From Aurantiochytrium sp. KH105 (taxonomy: Eukaryota > Sar > Bigyra > Thraustochytrida > Thraustochytriidae), in NCBI GenBank assembly GCA_003116975.1, contig BGKB01000113.1:124001-188000 (forward strand): DNA of 64,000 bases. Reading direction: 5' to 3'. The first letter of the stretch is position 1; each line of letters starts with the position of its first letter. A program made the position numbers and the translations under genes. Shown piece after piece: positions 20,168 through 29,984 of this stretch. The notes under the pieces are model-generated. The model was not told where the DNA came from, did no database searches, and saw only the letters and a list, made by a program, of their open reading frames with translations.

Positions 20168-21220
20168 TTTCCATCTCGTCCCCTTTCTTTTTTCCCCTTT
20201 TTTTCTCTTTTCTTGTTCTTTGCTCTGTCTGTTTGTCTCTCTCTCTGTCTGTCTGTCTGTCTGTCTGTCGTCTTGAACTTTTGTCCCGTCTTGCATAGGG
20301 TGGCAGAAAAGCGACCGTGGCGAAATGCACGTGCCCACTGGCAACTCGCTGTCGACTGCGGCTGCAGTCTCGGAAGTTTTTATCGGCCGCCGATCGATCC
20401 AGCAACCATGGCAACTGCACTGCAACTAGGCGCAAGATCGCTGGCCCGTCTCGCTGTCAAGGCAGGCTGCCGTGGCCGATGGCAGAGCAGGCTGCAGCGC
20501 CGATTTATTTCCTTTACTTGCCTTTCCTCGCCTTTCCTTTTTTAGGTGACGGCCGTCCCAAGTCCGCGTCCGACGGCCACCGCGGCCGCCTACCAGCCGG
20601 TGTGCGTCGAGCGAACGAGCGAGCGAGCGAGCGAGTGAGCGAGCTTTCTCTCCACCCGAGAGGTCTCCCACGCTCGACGTCCGCTCCCCCTACCCGTGCC
20701 GGTGACAACGACGCCCTGCCCTGCCCGGCCCTGGCCTGCGGTCCCGTGCCGCCCGAGACGCGACAGCCTGCGCTCGCATCGCTCCGGGCGCTGCGCGGCG
20801 CTGCGCGGCGCTGCGTTGCGTTGCGTTGCGTTGCGTGCGGTGCGGCGGCCGCGGGCGACGGGCGCAGCTTTCGAGTGCGCGGCCTCGCAGGTGGTATCGT
20901 GCTCGTCGTGGCCAGGACAGACGCTGGCAGTCACAGTCAGTGGCAGACAGACAGCACGTGAATAGTGTGAAGCGAAGGGAGGGTGTGCGCGGCGTGCACG
21001 CGCCGCGCAGTGCGAGGAGGAGGAGCGCGTGCTTGGCGCAGGCGCTGCGGCGGAGCAGGAACAGAAACCGGCAGCGGGCGGGCGAGGGAGAGCAAACGCG
21101 CAACGGGCCGGGTCGCGGCCACCGTCTGTCACGGCCGCGAGCGTCGGGAGTGGGTCGGCGGGCGAGGCGGGCTGGGCTGGGCTGGGCTGGGCTGGGCTGG
21201 GCTAAGGCGAGGGCGGGAAG
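20168..21220. other. Intergenic/5' region with several tandem repeats
   Basis: About 1 kb between the GlnRS stop and myosin start. It holds a pyrimidine-rich tract, (CTGT)n at ~20246-20270, (GCGA)n at ~20614-20640, (GCGCTGCG)/(GCGTT)n at ~20786-20836 and (GGGCT)n at ~21170-21203, the last ending 17 bp before the myosin ATG. No gene is supported. Confidence 0.7.
21170..21203. repeat. (GGGCT)n tandem repeat next to the myosin start
   Basis: Six to seven perfect pentamer units ending just before the ATG at 21221. Confidence 0.9.
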
Positions 21221-24200
21221 ATGGAGCTCGACGCGCTGGGCGTGAACTCGAGCGTGTGGGTGTCGGGCCCCGGGGACGGCGGGACGACGGAGTACTATCA
21301 GGGCGTGGTGACCTCGCGCGACGGACCGTACGTGGTCGTGCGCAGCCTGCTGGGCAAGGGCACTTACAATGTCGATGCGGAAACGCAGGAGGTCTTCCGC
21401 GCCAACAGGCGCGTGGTGACAGACATGACGGCGCTGCAGTATTTCCACGTGCCCGGTATTCTGCACAATGTCCGGCAGCGCGCCGTCGAGGACGAGCCGT
21501 ACACCTTTCTCGGCGCGAGCGTGCTCGTGGCGGTCAACCCGCTGCGCCCGCTCGCGCAGCCTGAGGATGTCCTCGGCACTCCGGACGCCATCCGCGTAGC
21601 GCACCCTTACGCGATTGCGGAGGCGGCGTACCAGCAAATGCAATTTGCCATGACCCGACCATCGCTCGGTGAAAAGGTAGACCAATCCATTGTTGTGGGC
21701 GGCGAATCCGGCGCCGGCAAGACAGAGTCAAGCAAAATGGTCCTGCACCACTTGGTGGAGCGAAGCGGCGGAAGCAGCGGTGGCCTGGGACCTCTCGACC
21801 AACGTCTGCTGGAGATCTCGCCCATTCTGGAATCCTTTGGCAACGCCGCTACCAAGCGCAACGCAAACTCGTCGCGCTTTGGCAAATTCATCAAGGTGCA
21901 CTTTTCGAAGAGTGGGGCAATCGTCGCCGCCTCGGTGGAAACCTACCTCTTGGAGCGAAGCCGCGTCACGCAGCACATGCTTGGCGAGCGCGCCTTTCAC
22001 GTCTTTCATCAGCTACTTGAAGGTGCGTCAGAAGAGATGCGCGAGGAACTTTCGTTGATGCGCACCTTTTCGTATCTGCACGCAACGGCGATTGAGGGCG
22101 CAGGACGCAAGCGCGCCAAGAGTATGGCCAAGCTGGAGTTGCTTGGGGAGGATGACGAACGCAAGTATCACGAGCTGTGCAGCGCCCTGGACACGCTGGG
22201 CGTCGACAAGGATGGCATCATGCGCATCCTCGCGGGTATCTTGCACCTCGGCAACATCAAGTTTGATGAAAAGGAGGGCGCCCTCGCAGACGAGGCCGAG
22301 GTCCGTACCACCGAGACGCTGGAGATCGCGAGCACCTTGCTCGGACTCGAGCCCGAGGCCCTCGAGCAGCTTGTGCTCGAACGCAAGGTGCGTACGGTGG
22401 GAGAGACAATCGTGGCAAGGCGCGATGCAGATGCCGCAAAGATTGCCGTCGACGCTGTGGCCAAAAAGATTTATGTGGAACTCTTTGAGTATCTGGTGGC
22501 CCGCATTTCGGAGGCGCTCTCGAACGAGAGCGACGCCGAGGCGCAGGGCTTTATTGGCGTTTTGGACATCTTCGGCTTTGAGTCTTTTCGCCGCAATGAC
22601 TTGGAACAGCTCTTGATCAACTACACGAACGAGGCGCTTCAGGAAACCTTCAACACGCAGGTCTTTGAGGCCGAGGCAGCGCTGTACCGAAGCGAAGGTC
22701 TCTTGACGAACGGTATGGCACCGGTGAGCGTCGGGGAGAACGCAGCTGCGATGCAGCTCTTGGGCGGCGTCAGGGGCGATCTGCGCGCTCAACCTGGCAT
22801 TTTGCGGCTCATTGACGGCGAGACGCAGAGTCCGCAGCCCTCGGACAGCAAGCTGACAACCTCGATCCATCGGACGTACGGCGCCAGCGACACCCCTGCG
22901 CGTAAGTCCGGGGCATACGTGCCTGTTCATCCCAAGGACGCCAAGTACTGCTTTTCTGTGCGGCACTACGCCGGCGAGGTCAAGTACACGACGGGCCACT
23001 TTATCGAAAAGAATGTCGACCGCGTCCCTGACGAGGTCACCGAGGTGCTCGCGTCTTCTTCGTCAGATGTGCTCGCAGAAGTCTTTACGGCCTCCGCCGT
23101 GGGTGGCGGTGATAGCATGGCGCGCGTCACGCAGGTGGGCCGGGCCCTGACCAAGGCCACCGCGACGGTGACTGCACGGTTTCAGGCGTCCATTGAGTCG
23201 TTGATCGACACGCTCGACGCGACGCGCGCTTTTTTCATCCGATGCATCAAACCAAACTCGCGCATGGAGCGTGGAAAGAGCTCCAAGAGCGACTGGTTCG
23301 ACGTCCAGTACGTGATCCCGCAGCTGTACAACTTGAGCATCCCGCAGACGGCCGAGGTGCTCAAGGGCGGTTTCCCTACGCGCATCGCGTTCGAAGACCT
23401 CGTAGAGACGTACAAGGGCATGATGCCCGACGAGGCGCTGCATGCGTTCGAGGTCTTTTGCGCGTCGGACAGCCGTCTCTTTGTCAAGGCCCTCTTTGAG
23501 GCCTTCGGAATTCCGGCGGAGAACTACAAGATTGGCCTTACGCGGGTCTTCTTCAAAAGTGGCATGCTCGACGAGCTCAATAGCGTCCTCAGTGTCGCAT
23601 CGTCCGGTTCGGTCCCCGAGGAGGTGGCAGCGAACTTTCGGCTGGCGCTCGTGCGGTCACGCTGGCGCGGGGTCTTTGCGGGCGTGCTGGCCTACAGTGT
23701 TTTTGAAGAGATCCTGCGCACAAACCGGGCGCGCGAGTCGGCCGTGACGATTCTGCAGCGCCTGGCCAAGCGCCGTGCCCGTGAAGCACGGCGTCGCCGC
23801 GAAGAGGCCCTGCGCCGCGAAGAAGAGGCCCGTCAGCGCGAAGAGGCTGCGCGGCGCGAGGCCGAGCGACTGCGGGTCATTGAGGAACAAAAGCGCGCGG
23901 CGCGAGAGGCCGCCGAGGCCGCGAACCGGCGTGCCGAGGCGGAGCGGCTGCGACAGGCGGAGATCCTCGCGGAGGAGAAGCGACTCGCAGAGATTGCACG
24001 GGCTGCCGCGGAGGCCGCTGCCGCCGAGGAATTGCAAAAGCGCATTGCTGCTGCGGAGGCTGCCGCCGCCGAGGCCGAGGCCCAGGAGGCAGCCGAAACG
24101 GAACGCGCGGCGCAAGCCTTGGGTAGCGAGGATGCCCTGGCGTCCAAGCTCGACCAAGAACGTCAGCTCAAGAGCGCCGTGGCCAATGGTGAGAACGACG

Positions 24201-26128
24201 ACGAGGACGACGACTTTGAGACCATGACGGTGCACACGCGGGCCCGTGCGCGCTCGCGCACGGGCAGCATGGTTTCGCACAAGACGGTTCGGCAAACAAT
24301 TGTCGAGCGCGCTCGCAAGGAGGCTCTCTTGCACGCAATCCCTGAGGAGGATGCTGAGGAGGATGTCGAGAACGGGGACGGAGGAGCAAACGACGACGAC
24401 GACGAAAATGACGGCGCCTCCATGCCGCTGGTGTTCCAGGATGTCAGATACGTGTCGCTGGACGTTGCGACGAACAAGAGGCGCTCCGTCCTCCCGATTC
24501 CTCGTATGTTTCGGCGACGTGCCAGCATCGCCAAGGTCATCGCAGTCGGAGACTCTTGGACAATGTGCTCAATCATCATCCGAGGATACACGCTGCAATT
24601 TTTCGAGAGCGTTCGAGACGCCGCCGGAAAGAACCCGCAGGGCGTAAACAAGCTAGGCGAAGTTGTCGTAACGCCAGCGTTGACCCGCATGGAAATGATT
24701 GACGGAATAGACGAGTCGGAAAAGCTGATGAAGCTGACAGTCATCCCTCAGGGACGCACGCCGGGCCGCGAGATTCTCTTTCACGTGGTGGACCCCGATG
24801 GCAACGAGTCACTCTTGGCGGCGTATCTTGCGGCCGTCAAGGCATATAAGCGCGAAGCAAAGCTGGCGCATGCGTACGAAATGGGCAATCTCGCGGACGT
24901 GGACGAGGATGTGAGCGCAGATCTGGCCGAGGCTCGCGCATGGCTCAGGGAGGGTCTCATTACCAGAGCAGAGTTTGACTTTCTCAAGTCAAAGCAAATT
25001 ACTGGCGAGCACGAGTACTTCGAGGCGGAGGCGGCACGTTATGGCGAATATGATGTGGACGCGACGTATCGCGTCCACTGTGAGGATTGTGGCGAGGCCG
25101 TGATTTTCGTCAAGGACTACGAGGAGAACCCAATTTCATGCCCATACTGCGCGAGCGATCTTCCCGTCGACGAGCATGATCTTTACGCAGAATCTGCCGC
25201 GCACCGCAAGATGGTGGACGAACGGATTGCTTTCCAGGAAGAGATGCGGAAGAAGCATGGTGGAGAGAGTTTTCCTCTCACCGTGAACATTGCGTCACGG
25301 CACGAGATCACGGTCTCTAGTCCGTCGGCAGAGTCGTACTACGATCCAAGCGAGATGCGCAATGTCATAAGCTTCGCCTTTCCCGTTATCTCGCGTAACT
25401 ATAACTCATCGGCGCTTCACGTCATGGAAGAGTTTGAGTTTTCCGCTTCGTGGGAAGAGTTGCGTCATTTTGCAGATCGACTTGCAAATCCTGACCCTGG
25501 TGAGAAGGAGAAGTTGTCGTCCAAGGAGCGCAAGAAGCTCCCTGACTTTCCGGAGGACCCGAAGCGCGACCGCAGCATGGACACAGAGGGGCGCGAAGCC
25601 ACTGCGCGGCTCAAGGACATTGTCACGGACCGTCGGCTGCTCCGCGTCGAGCAGTACATGCTGGAGCTTTTGCTCGCCTCGCGCCAGATGAAAAAGACCT
25701 TCTTCACCTTCGAATTCGTGCGGAACTTTTTTAATTTGCCCGTCGACGCGAGCCAATTCATCAAGCGCAAGATGAAGACGCTGACCTTGAGTCAACTCGA
25801 AAAGGTCGCGGAGCTGGCCGACGAGTTCTTTGCGCAGATTGTGCAGTTCGAAGTCGACGAATCCTCTGAGATCGTCCCTCCACCGGTACTCAAAGAAGCT
25901 ATCAACAGTGTTCGTCCTGCACTCGAAGCCACTGCCGATCCAGTCCGCCTTGCTTCTTATGCTACCAAGGCTGATCAGGACGAACGCGATGAGCTGTCAA
26001 GACGCGCCGCGCAAGTTCTTGGCGTTCTTATTGAGTGCGAGAATCAGATCAGTGAAGCTTTTCGTCGTCAATCCACAATCGAGCGACAGCGTGAGCTAAA
26101 TGCTTCTGCTCAACAAACAGCAGAGTAA
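21221..26128 (+). CDS. Unconventional myosin with PH-like, SHOCT-like, zinc-ribbon and PX-like tail
   Basis: 1635 residues, intronless. Residues ~65-785 form a complete motor: P-loop GESGAGKTESS at 161-171, switch I NANSSRFGKF, switch II/relay DIFGFESF, actin-binding region and converter (GLTRVFFKSGML). A short neck with weak IQ-like sequence follows. Residues ~855-970 are an Arg/Glu/Ala-rich charged helix (coiled coil or single alpha-helix). The tail holds a PH-like domain (~1090-1215, ending LAAYLAAVKAY), a SHOCT-like hairpin (LAEARAWLREGLITRAEFDFLK, ~1230-1255) and a CxxC...CxxC zinc ribbon (CEDC/CPYC, ~1285-1315). A PX-like region (~1370-1510, with LPDFPEDPKRDR and RLLRVEQYMLELL) precedes a helical end. 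The motor assignment is certain; the tail modules are read by pattern and suggest phosphoinositide-membrane cargo. Confidence 0.9.
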   Translation: MELDALGVNSSVWVSGPGDGGTTEYYQGVVTSRDGPYVVVRSLLGKGTYNVDAETQEVFRANRRVVTDMTALQYFHVPGILHNVRQRAVEDEPYTFLGASVLVAVNPLRPLAQPEDVLGTPDAIRVAHPYAIAEAAYQQMQFAMTRPSLGEKVDQSIVVGGESGAGKTESSKMVLHHLVERSGGSSGGLGPLDQRLLEISPILESFGNAATKRNANSSRFGKFIKVHFSKSGAIVAASVETYLLERSRVTQHMLGERAFHVFHQLLEGASEEMREELSLMRTFSYLHATAIEGAGRKRAKSMAKLELLGEDDERKYHELCSALDTLGVDKDGIMRILAGILHLGNIKFDEKEGALADEAEVRTTETLEIASTLLGLEPEALEQLVLERKVRTVGETIVARRDADAAKIAVDAVAKKIYVELFEYLVARISEALSNESDAEAQGFIGVLDIFGFESFRRNDLEQLLINYTNEALQETFNTQVFEAEAALYRSEGLLTNGMAPVSVGENAAAMQLLGGVRGDLRAQPGILRLIDGETQSPQPSDSKLTTSIHRTYGASDTPARKSGAYVPVHPKDAKYCFSVRHYAGEVKYTTGHFIEKNVDRVPDEVTEVLASSSSDVLAEVFTASAVGGGDSMARVTQVGRALTKATATVTARFQASIESLIDTLDATRAFFIRCIKPNSRMERGKSSKSDWFDVQYVIPQLYNLSIPQTAEVLKGGFPTRIAFEDLVETYKGMMPDEALHAFEVFCASDSRLFVKALFEAFGIPAENYKIGLTRVFFKSGMLDELNSVLSVASSGSVPEEVAANFRLALVRSRWRGVFAGVLAYSVFEEILRTNRARESAVTILQRLAKRRAREARRRREEALRREEEARQREEAARREAERLRVIEEQKRAAREAAEAANRRAEAERLRQAEILAEEKRLAEIARAAAEAAAAEELQKRIAAAEAAAAEAEAQEAAETERAAQALGSEDALASKLDQERQLKSAVANGENDDEDDDFETMTVHTRARARSRTGSMVSHKTVRQTIVERARKEALLHAIPEEDAEEDVENGDGGANDDDDENDGASMPLVFQDVRYVSLDVATNKRRSVLPIPRMFRRRASIAKVIAVGDSWTMCSIIIRGYTLQFFESVRDAAGKNPQGVNKLGEVVVTPALTRMEMIDGIDESEKLMKLTVIPQGRTPGREILFHVVDPDGNESLLAAYLAAVKAYKREAKLAHAYEMGNLADVDEDVSADLAEARAWLREGLITRAEFDFLKSKQITGEHEYFEAEAARYGEYDVDATYRVHCEDCGEAVIFVKDYEENPISCPYCASDLPVDEHDLYAESAAHRKMVDERIAFQEEMRKKHGGESFPLTVNIASRHEITVSSPSAESYYDPSEMRNVISFAFPVISRNYNSSALHVMEEFEFSASWEELRHFADRLANPDPGEKEKLSSKERKKLPDFPEDPKRDRSMDTEGREATARLKDIVTDRRLLRVEQYMLELLLASRQMKKTFFTFEFVRNFFNLPVDASQFIKRKMKTLTLSQLEKVAELADEFFAQIVQFEVDESSEIVPPPVLKEAINSVRPALEATADPVRLASYATKADQDERDELSRRAAQVLGVLIECENQISEAFRRQSTIERQRELNASAQQTAE

Positions 26129-26550
26129 ATGGATGCTTTCGACTTGGAGTGACCGCTCGAATCACATATTATTTTTTTACGCAACCCGCAAGTCACACAC
26201 ATTTCGTTTTTCAAGCAAGTAGTAGTAGAAGTAGAAAGTTTCGTATCAGTCTTAATTTCCTTTCTTTCTCTTTCTGATGAGTTGCGTCTTGTTGTTCTTT
26301 ACGCATCAAAATGCATCATCGCAAAGGGGAAGCAAAGAGAAGAAAGACGGTGCCGCGGCAAGATTGCGATGGCCTACCGCACTACCTTCGTTGGCCTTGC
26401 CGGTGGAAAATCGCCCCGTTAGTCCACATCTCAACGATGACCCGAACTTTTGCGATCTCGTTGCCTCTCGGATGACCCAGGAATGATGCGAGAGCAAGCG
26501 CCTCAGCTCACCAACCACAGGAGCACCAATGGAAATGGCTTCGGATGGTT
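26129..26550. other. Intergenic region between myosin 3' end and first tRNA-Trp
   Basis: AT-richer DNA with T/TTTC-rich stretches. Open frames here are short and unconvincing. No gene, repeat array or recognised motif. Confidence 0.5.
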
Positions 26551-26654
26551 GGAGGGTTATGTCAGCGGTAGACTGTCAGATTCCAGACGGTACAGCTTCT
26601 CTAGGTTGTTCGGCTAACATCTGAAGGTCGGGAGTTCAAATCTCTCACTCTTCA
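26551..26654 (+). tRNA. tRNA-Trp (CCA) with 32-nt intron, copy 1
   Basis: The acceptor arm GGAGGGT pairs with ACTCTTC (two G-U pairs), discriminator A. T8-A9 are followed by a short D arm (GTC/GAC with loop AGCGGTA). Anticodon stem TCAGA/TCTGA encloses loop TTCCAGA with anticodon CCA. An insertion at 26587-26618 sits at the canonical 37/38 position. The T arm is GGGAG-TTCAAAT-CTCTC and contains a good B box. The mature tRNA would be 72 nt; CCA is not encoded. A run of nine to ten T's a few bases downstream is the expected Pol III terminator. Confidence comes from a full hand-fold with correct lengths in every arm. Confidence 0.9.
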
Positions 26655-26659
26655 CAACA

Positions 26660-26700
26660 TTTTTTTTTTGCTTTTTTATTTCTAAAGTTTTTTTCTTTGT
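26660..26700 (+). terminator. Pol III T-tract terminator of tRNA-Trp copy 1
   Basis: T-runs (T9 or longer, then T6-T7) start about five bases after the tRNA 3' end; the same arrangement is found at the second copy. Confidence 0.75.
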
Positions 26701-27089
26701 CTGTGACATGATCTCGGCCTGTGAGTCCGTGCTCACGCGATGCTTCTTGACTTGGAAAAATCAAGCAACAAAGCAACTTGTGAGGGTAGGGATAGTGAGG
26801 CAAGTCGTAGAAAGCCCGAGATGGTGCGTAGTCATCACGATCATTTGCAAATTTTTCAATTTTTTTTCTTCAAAACCAACCACCCGGCAATCTGACAAAT
26901 GTCGTGGTAGTAGCGTTGCGCTTGCGCATTGATATGCACATTTGTGCACGTTGCTACGCAGGCAGCAAAATCCTCCCCGCCTACCCCTCACCTAATAAAA
27001 ACAAAATGTCAAAAACTCAGCGTTGTCACGCTCCATCTCAGCCAAGTCCTTCACATCAATCATGTTTCTTTCTGAAAAAAAAAACTTTG
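26701..27089. other. Spacer between the two inverted tRNA-Trp genes
   Basis: About 390 bp of AT-rich DNA separating the tail-to-tail tRNA genes. It includes homopolymer T and A runs; no gene is supported. Confidence 0.5.
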
Positions 27090-27115
27090 GAATAAAAAAG
27101 CAAAAAAAAATGTTG

Positions 27116-27219
27116 TGAAGAGTGAGAGATTTGAACTCCCGACCTTCAGATGTTAGCCGAACAACCTAGAGAAGCTGTACCGTCTGGAATCTGACAGTCT
27201 ACCGCTGACATAACCCTCC
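27116..27219 (-). tRNA. tRNA-Trp (CCA) with 32-nt intron, copy 2 (inverted)
   Basis: On the minus strand this reproduces copy 1 base for base by eye over the whole gene, including the 32-nt intron. Identity continues ~25 nt downstream through the T-tract (CAACATTTTTTTTTGC...), but upstream flanks differ after a few bases. The two genes are convergent and form a large inverted repeat. Confidence 0.9.
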
Positions 27220-27593
27220 AATTACACTAGATCCTGTCGCTTGGAATACTTAAACTTCGGTATACCAAATTGCGCACTGAGTTCGAAGCGCGAATCAACA
27301 GATGGTGACCCCCTTTTACCTTGGGAGCCGCATACTGACGTGCATCTTATTCTCGTTGCAACCGCGCTGTAGCACATCTTGTTTTGACACATGGTTCACG
27401 AATAATTACACCTTTAGGTCTTCCTGTATGCTTCCGCAGTCGCTATTTTTCACATCTTGCTCATTTGTTTTCAGACCTTGAATTTTCTTCTTTGCATACT
27501 GCACGCTATTTCGCTGTGCAGATAATACAATGTGTGGGGACGCAACGGTCTCTCGTACGGCCCTTGAAAAGCATTGCGTGTCGGAATTTGTCT

Positions 27594-28998
27594 TCATGAC
27601 TTCTCCAAACACTCCTCATTGTCCTCTTTTTCCCGTAAGAGACATTTTGAGATAGGCACGGGAATAAAGTCGTTGTCCATGTACTTGTAGAGAATGGGTG
27701 CTTGGGCCATGGAAGGGGCCCCAAGATCAAAACCGACAAATGCCTGAGGACATCGAGTTTCGATAGCCATCACAGCCGCTTGGCGTTGTGCGTGGTCAAC
27801 CTGGAGTTGCCATACTTTTAAGCGCGCTGCGCCTGATACATCAGTCATGAAGGCTTGAATTTGGGAAAAGCCAGCCGTAAGACCAACCCCCATGCGATAG
27901 TAAGCAGGCACGCTCGCATCTCCAAGGACGATCAAAGGTTGATTTCCAATTTTTGCTTCGATTGCAGCACGTCCAAGATGGTGCACCGAAAGTCTGAGCA
28001 TGCGCGCAGTTCGTGGCTTCTGGCCCTGCAGCCTTGGTAAGATAACTTCGTCAATGATCTTGCTTCGGTCTCTAGCATGACTCCGAAAGAGAACTTGCAC
28101 TTCGCAGGTCTCGGCAAATGCGCGAGAAAAGACTGCCACGACTTCGTCAACGCCGCCTTGACTGCTTAAGTAAAAAGGGTCACCTTTGCCAAGGTCAGTG
28201 AGGTTCTCGCACGACGGCACCATCGCAAGCCACGACCATTGATGGATTTGCGACGCTTCCTTTGGTTGATACGCTTTGCCGTGCCAGCGTACCACTTCAG
28301 GGTCCTGGCGCGGAATCTGAGCACCCCGGGCCCAGACTGCCGCGCTTCCGGAGGCGTCAACATAAAGGTCAAACTCGCTTCGCGCCGCTGCATCCTCATA
28401 GGATAACGTGCTTCCCAGATGAACATTTACGCCAGCCCCGGCCGCCAGCAAGAGCACAAAGGCTTCAAGACTTTTGCAGCATATCGTGTAGACATCCACG
28501 CGCCAGTCGTCGAGCCGTGCATGTTTTTCATAGTCAGACCCTTCTCGTGCGACCTGGAAAAAGCCCACACGCTCGAGCCAATCCACCACTTGGCTCCATG
28601 GCGCCGAGTAAACGTCGAACCACACTTCCCTCGTGTATGCCGCTCGCTTTTCCCATACATCCACGTCGTGCCCGCCCTCCAGAGCGGCCCGTGCGGCCGT
28701 GACGAGTCCCACGGGCCCGCCGCCCAGAATGGCAATTCTCTTTCCGACTTGGCGACCGCAACTGCTCTTGTCTCCTGTCGAGGCATTGTAAAAGGAGTCC
28801 CCGTCATCGTCCAGGTCCAGGTCCAGGTCCAGGTCCAGGTCCCTATGGTGCGCGCTGTGCTCGGCGAGCGGTCTCACGATCTCCCGTGTCACCGCGAGCG
28901 TCTCCGGAGCGGTGGCTTTGCGCGGCTGCGCCGCGACCTCGGCCAGTGACAGCCGCAGCGGGCTCCAGTCCGTCGCCGCCGCCCCACGTGCCGCCGCC

Positions 28999-29032
<34 letters not shown>

Positions 29033-29063
29033 GCGGCGGCAGCGGTGCGGCCGGGACCTGCAT
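27594..29063 (-). CDS. FAD-dependent oxidoreductase, putative secretory/membrane-targeted
   Basis: 489 residues. The N-terminus is a signal peptide or anchor with a poly-Leu core (PLLLLLLLLLLPAAARG). A Rossmann FAD-binding motif follows at ~108-120 (IAILGGGPVGLVTAAR), ending in WEKR at the ribose-binding position. A second FAD-contact motif appears near the end (PLIVLGDASVPAYYRMGVGLTAGFSQ). This is the fold of flavoprotein monooxygenases and MICAL-like enzymes. The substrate cannot be read from sequence. Between signal and FAD domain is a (DL)n run encoded by a GGTCCA-type hexamer repeat (28809-28843). The start codon lies 198 bp from the divergent coiled-coil gene, suggesting a shared promoter. 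The C-terminus is charged (REKEDNEECLEKS). Confidence 0.7.
28809..28843. repeat. In-frame CAGGTC hexamer repeat coding (Asp-Leu)n
   Basis: About five to six perfect hexamers within the FAD oxidoreductase coding region, giving the DLDLDLDLDLD stretch; likely length-polymorphic. Confidence 0.9.
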
Positions 29064-29261
29064 GGGCTGGCCAGCGTTGCTTTTTTGCCTCGCCTATTCG
29101 CGCCTATTCGTCTGGGCGAGTCTGGTCTCTCTCTCTCTGTGCGGCGCGGATGCAGGCAGAGACCGTTTGCCTTGCAGTGCTCGGTCCGCGCGGCCTTGCG
29201 TGGCGGCGCGTTGCGGGGCGTGCCTGGCTCGAGCGGCGGCGGCGGCGGCAGTGCGGGCAGT

Positions 29262-29984
29262 ATGGCCGCGGCGGGGCGCCGCCTGCACGTGCAGGAGCTG
29301 GATGTCGCCAGCGCCGAGGGGGACATCGACAAGGACCGGCTGCTGGAGCGCCAGCAGACCGAGCTGCTCGCGGCGCAGGAGCGGGCCGCCGACCTCGAGC
29401 TGCAGCTTCGCAGGGCCCGCGAGAGAGAGGCCCATCTCGTCCTGGCCGCCGCCCCCAAGGGCGACTGCGTGTCCCCGACACTGCTGCCGTTCAAGGAGAA
29501 CATTAGCTCCTTCTCGTCGTCGACGTCGTCCATGTCACAACTCTACAAGTGGGGCGAGCGCGAGCTGCAAAATAGTCAACATGCGCTTAAACAGGCACAG
29601 ACCCGCGCAGGTTCGCTCGAAAAAGAAGTGAGCACTCTTCGCGCGCGTCTCCACGAACTCGAGACGCGCGTGCAGGATCTCGAGGCAGAAAACCGCGTCG
29701 CCGTAGACTATATGCTTCGTCAAAAGGTGTATACACAGCGCGGGCCTTGCGACGAGCCGGACGTGGTCGCTGAGCATGTACACTTTCTGCAGACTCTCTT
29801 GAAAGAGAGGAAAATCAACTTTCCCGTCACACACGTTCGCGAAAATGTATATCTCTTCCGCGACACAGAGCTTGACCTCGTCGTGCATCAGGGTCGTCTC
29901 CTCGTACGCACAGAGGATGGCAACCTTCAGGACTTTCTTGAATTATTGGCAAAACGGCCCGCTGCGTCGCCGCTGAAAGTGTAG
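29262..29984 (+). CDS. Coiled-coil protein of unknown function
   Basis: 240 residues from the ATG at 29262 (MAAAGRRLHVQELD). The frame is open upstream from 29085 but those residues are basic/glycine filler. Two coiled-coil segments are visible: LERQQTELLAAQERAADLELQLRRARERE, and ALKQAQTRAGSLEKEVSTLRARLHELETRVQDLEAENRVAVDYMLRQK. A compact C-terminal part follows (INFPVTHVRENVYLFRDTELDLVVHQGRLLVRTEDG) that reads like a small beta-sheet domain. I do not recognise the family. It is divergent from the FAD oxidoreductase with under 200 bp between starts. Confidence 0.7.
   Translation: MAAAGRRLHVQELDVASAEGDIDKDRLLERQQTELLAAQERAADLELQLRRAREREAHLVLAAAPKGDCVSPTLLPFKENISSFSSSTSSMSQLYKWGERELQNSQHALKQAQTRAGSLEKEVSTLRARLHELETRVQDLEAENRVAVDYMLRQKVYTQRGPCDEPDVVAEHVHFLQTLLKERKINFPVTHVRENVYLFRDTELDLVVHQGRLLVRTEDGNLQDFLELLAKRPAASPLKV

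Noticed and set aside
20690-21685. 331-codon minus frame over the myosin 5' region
   Set aside because: Overlaps the myosin start and repeat tracts; Arg/Ala/His-rich composition, no motif.
22028-22999. 323-codon minus frame inside the myosin motor
   Set aside because: Antisense shadow of a certain coding region.
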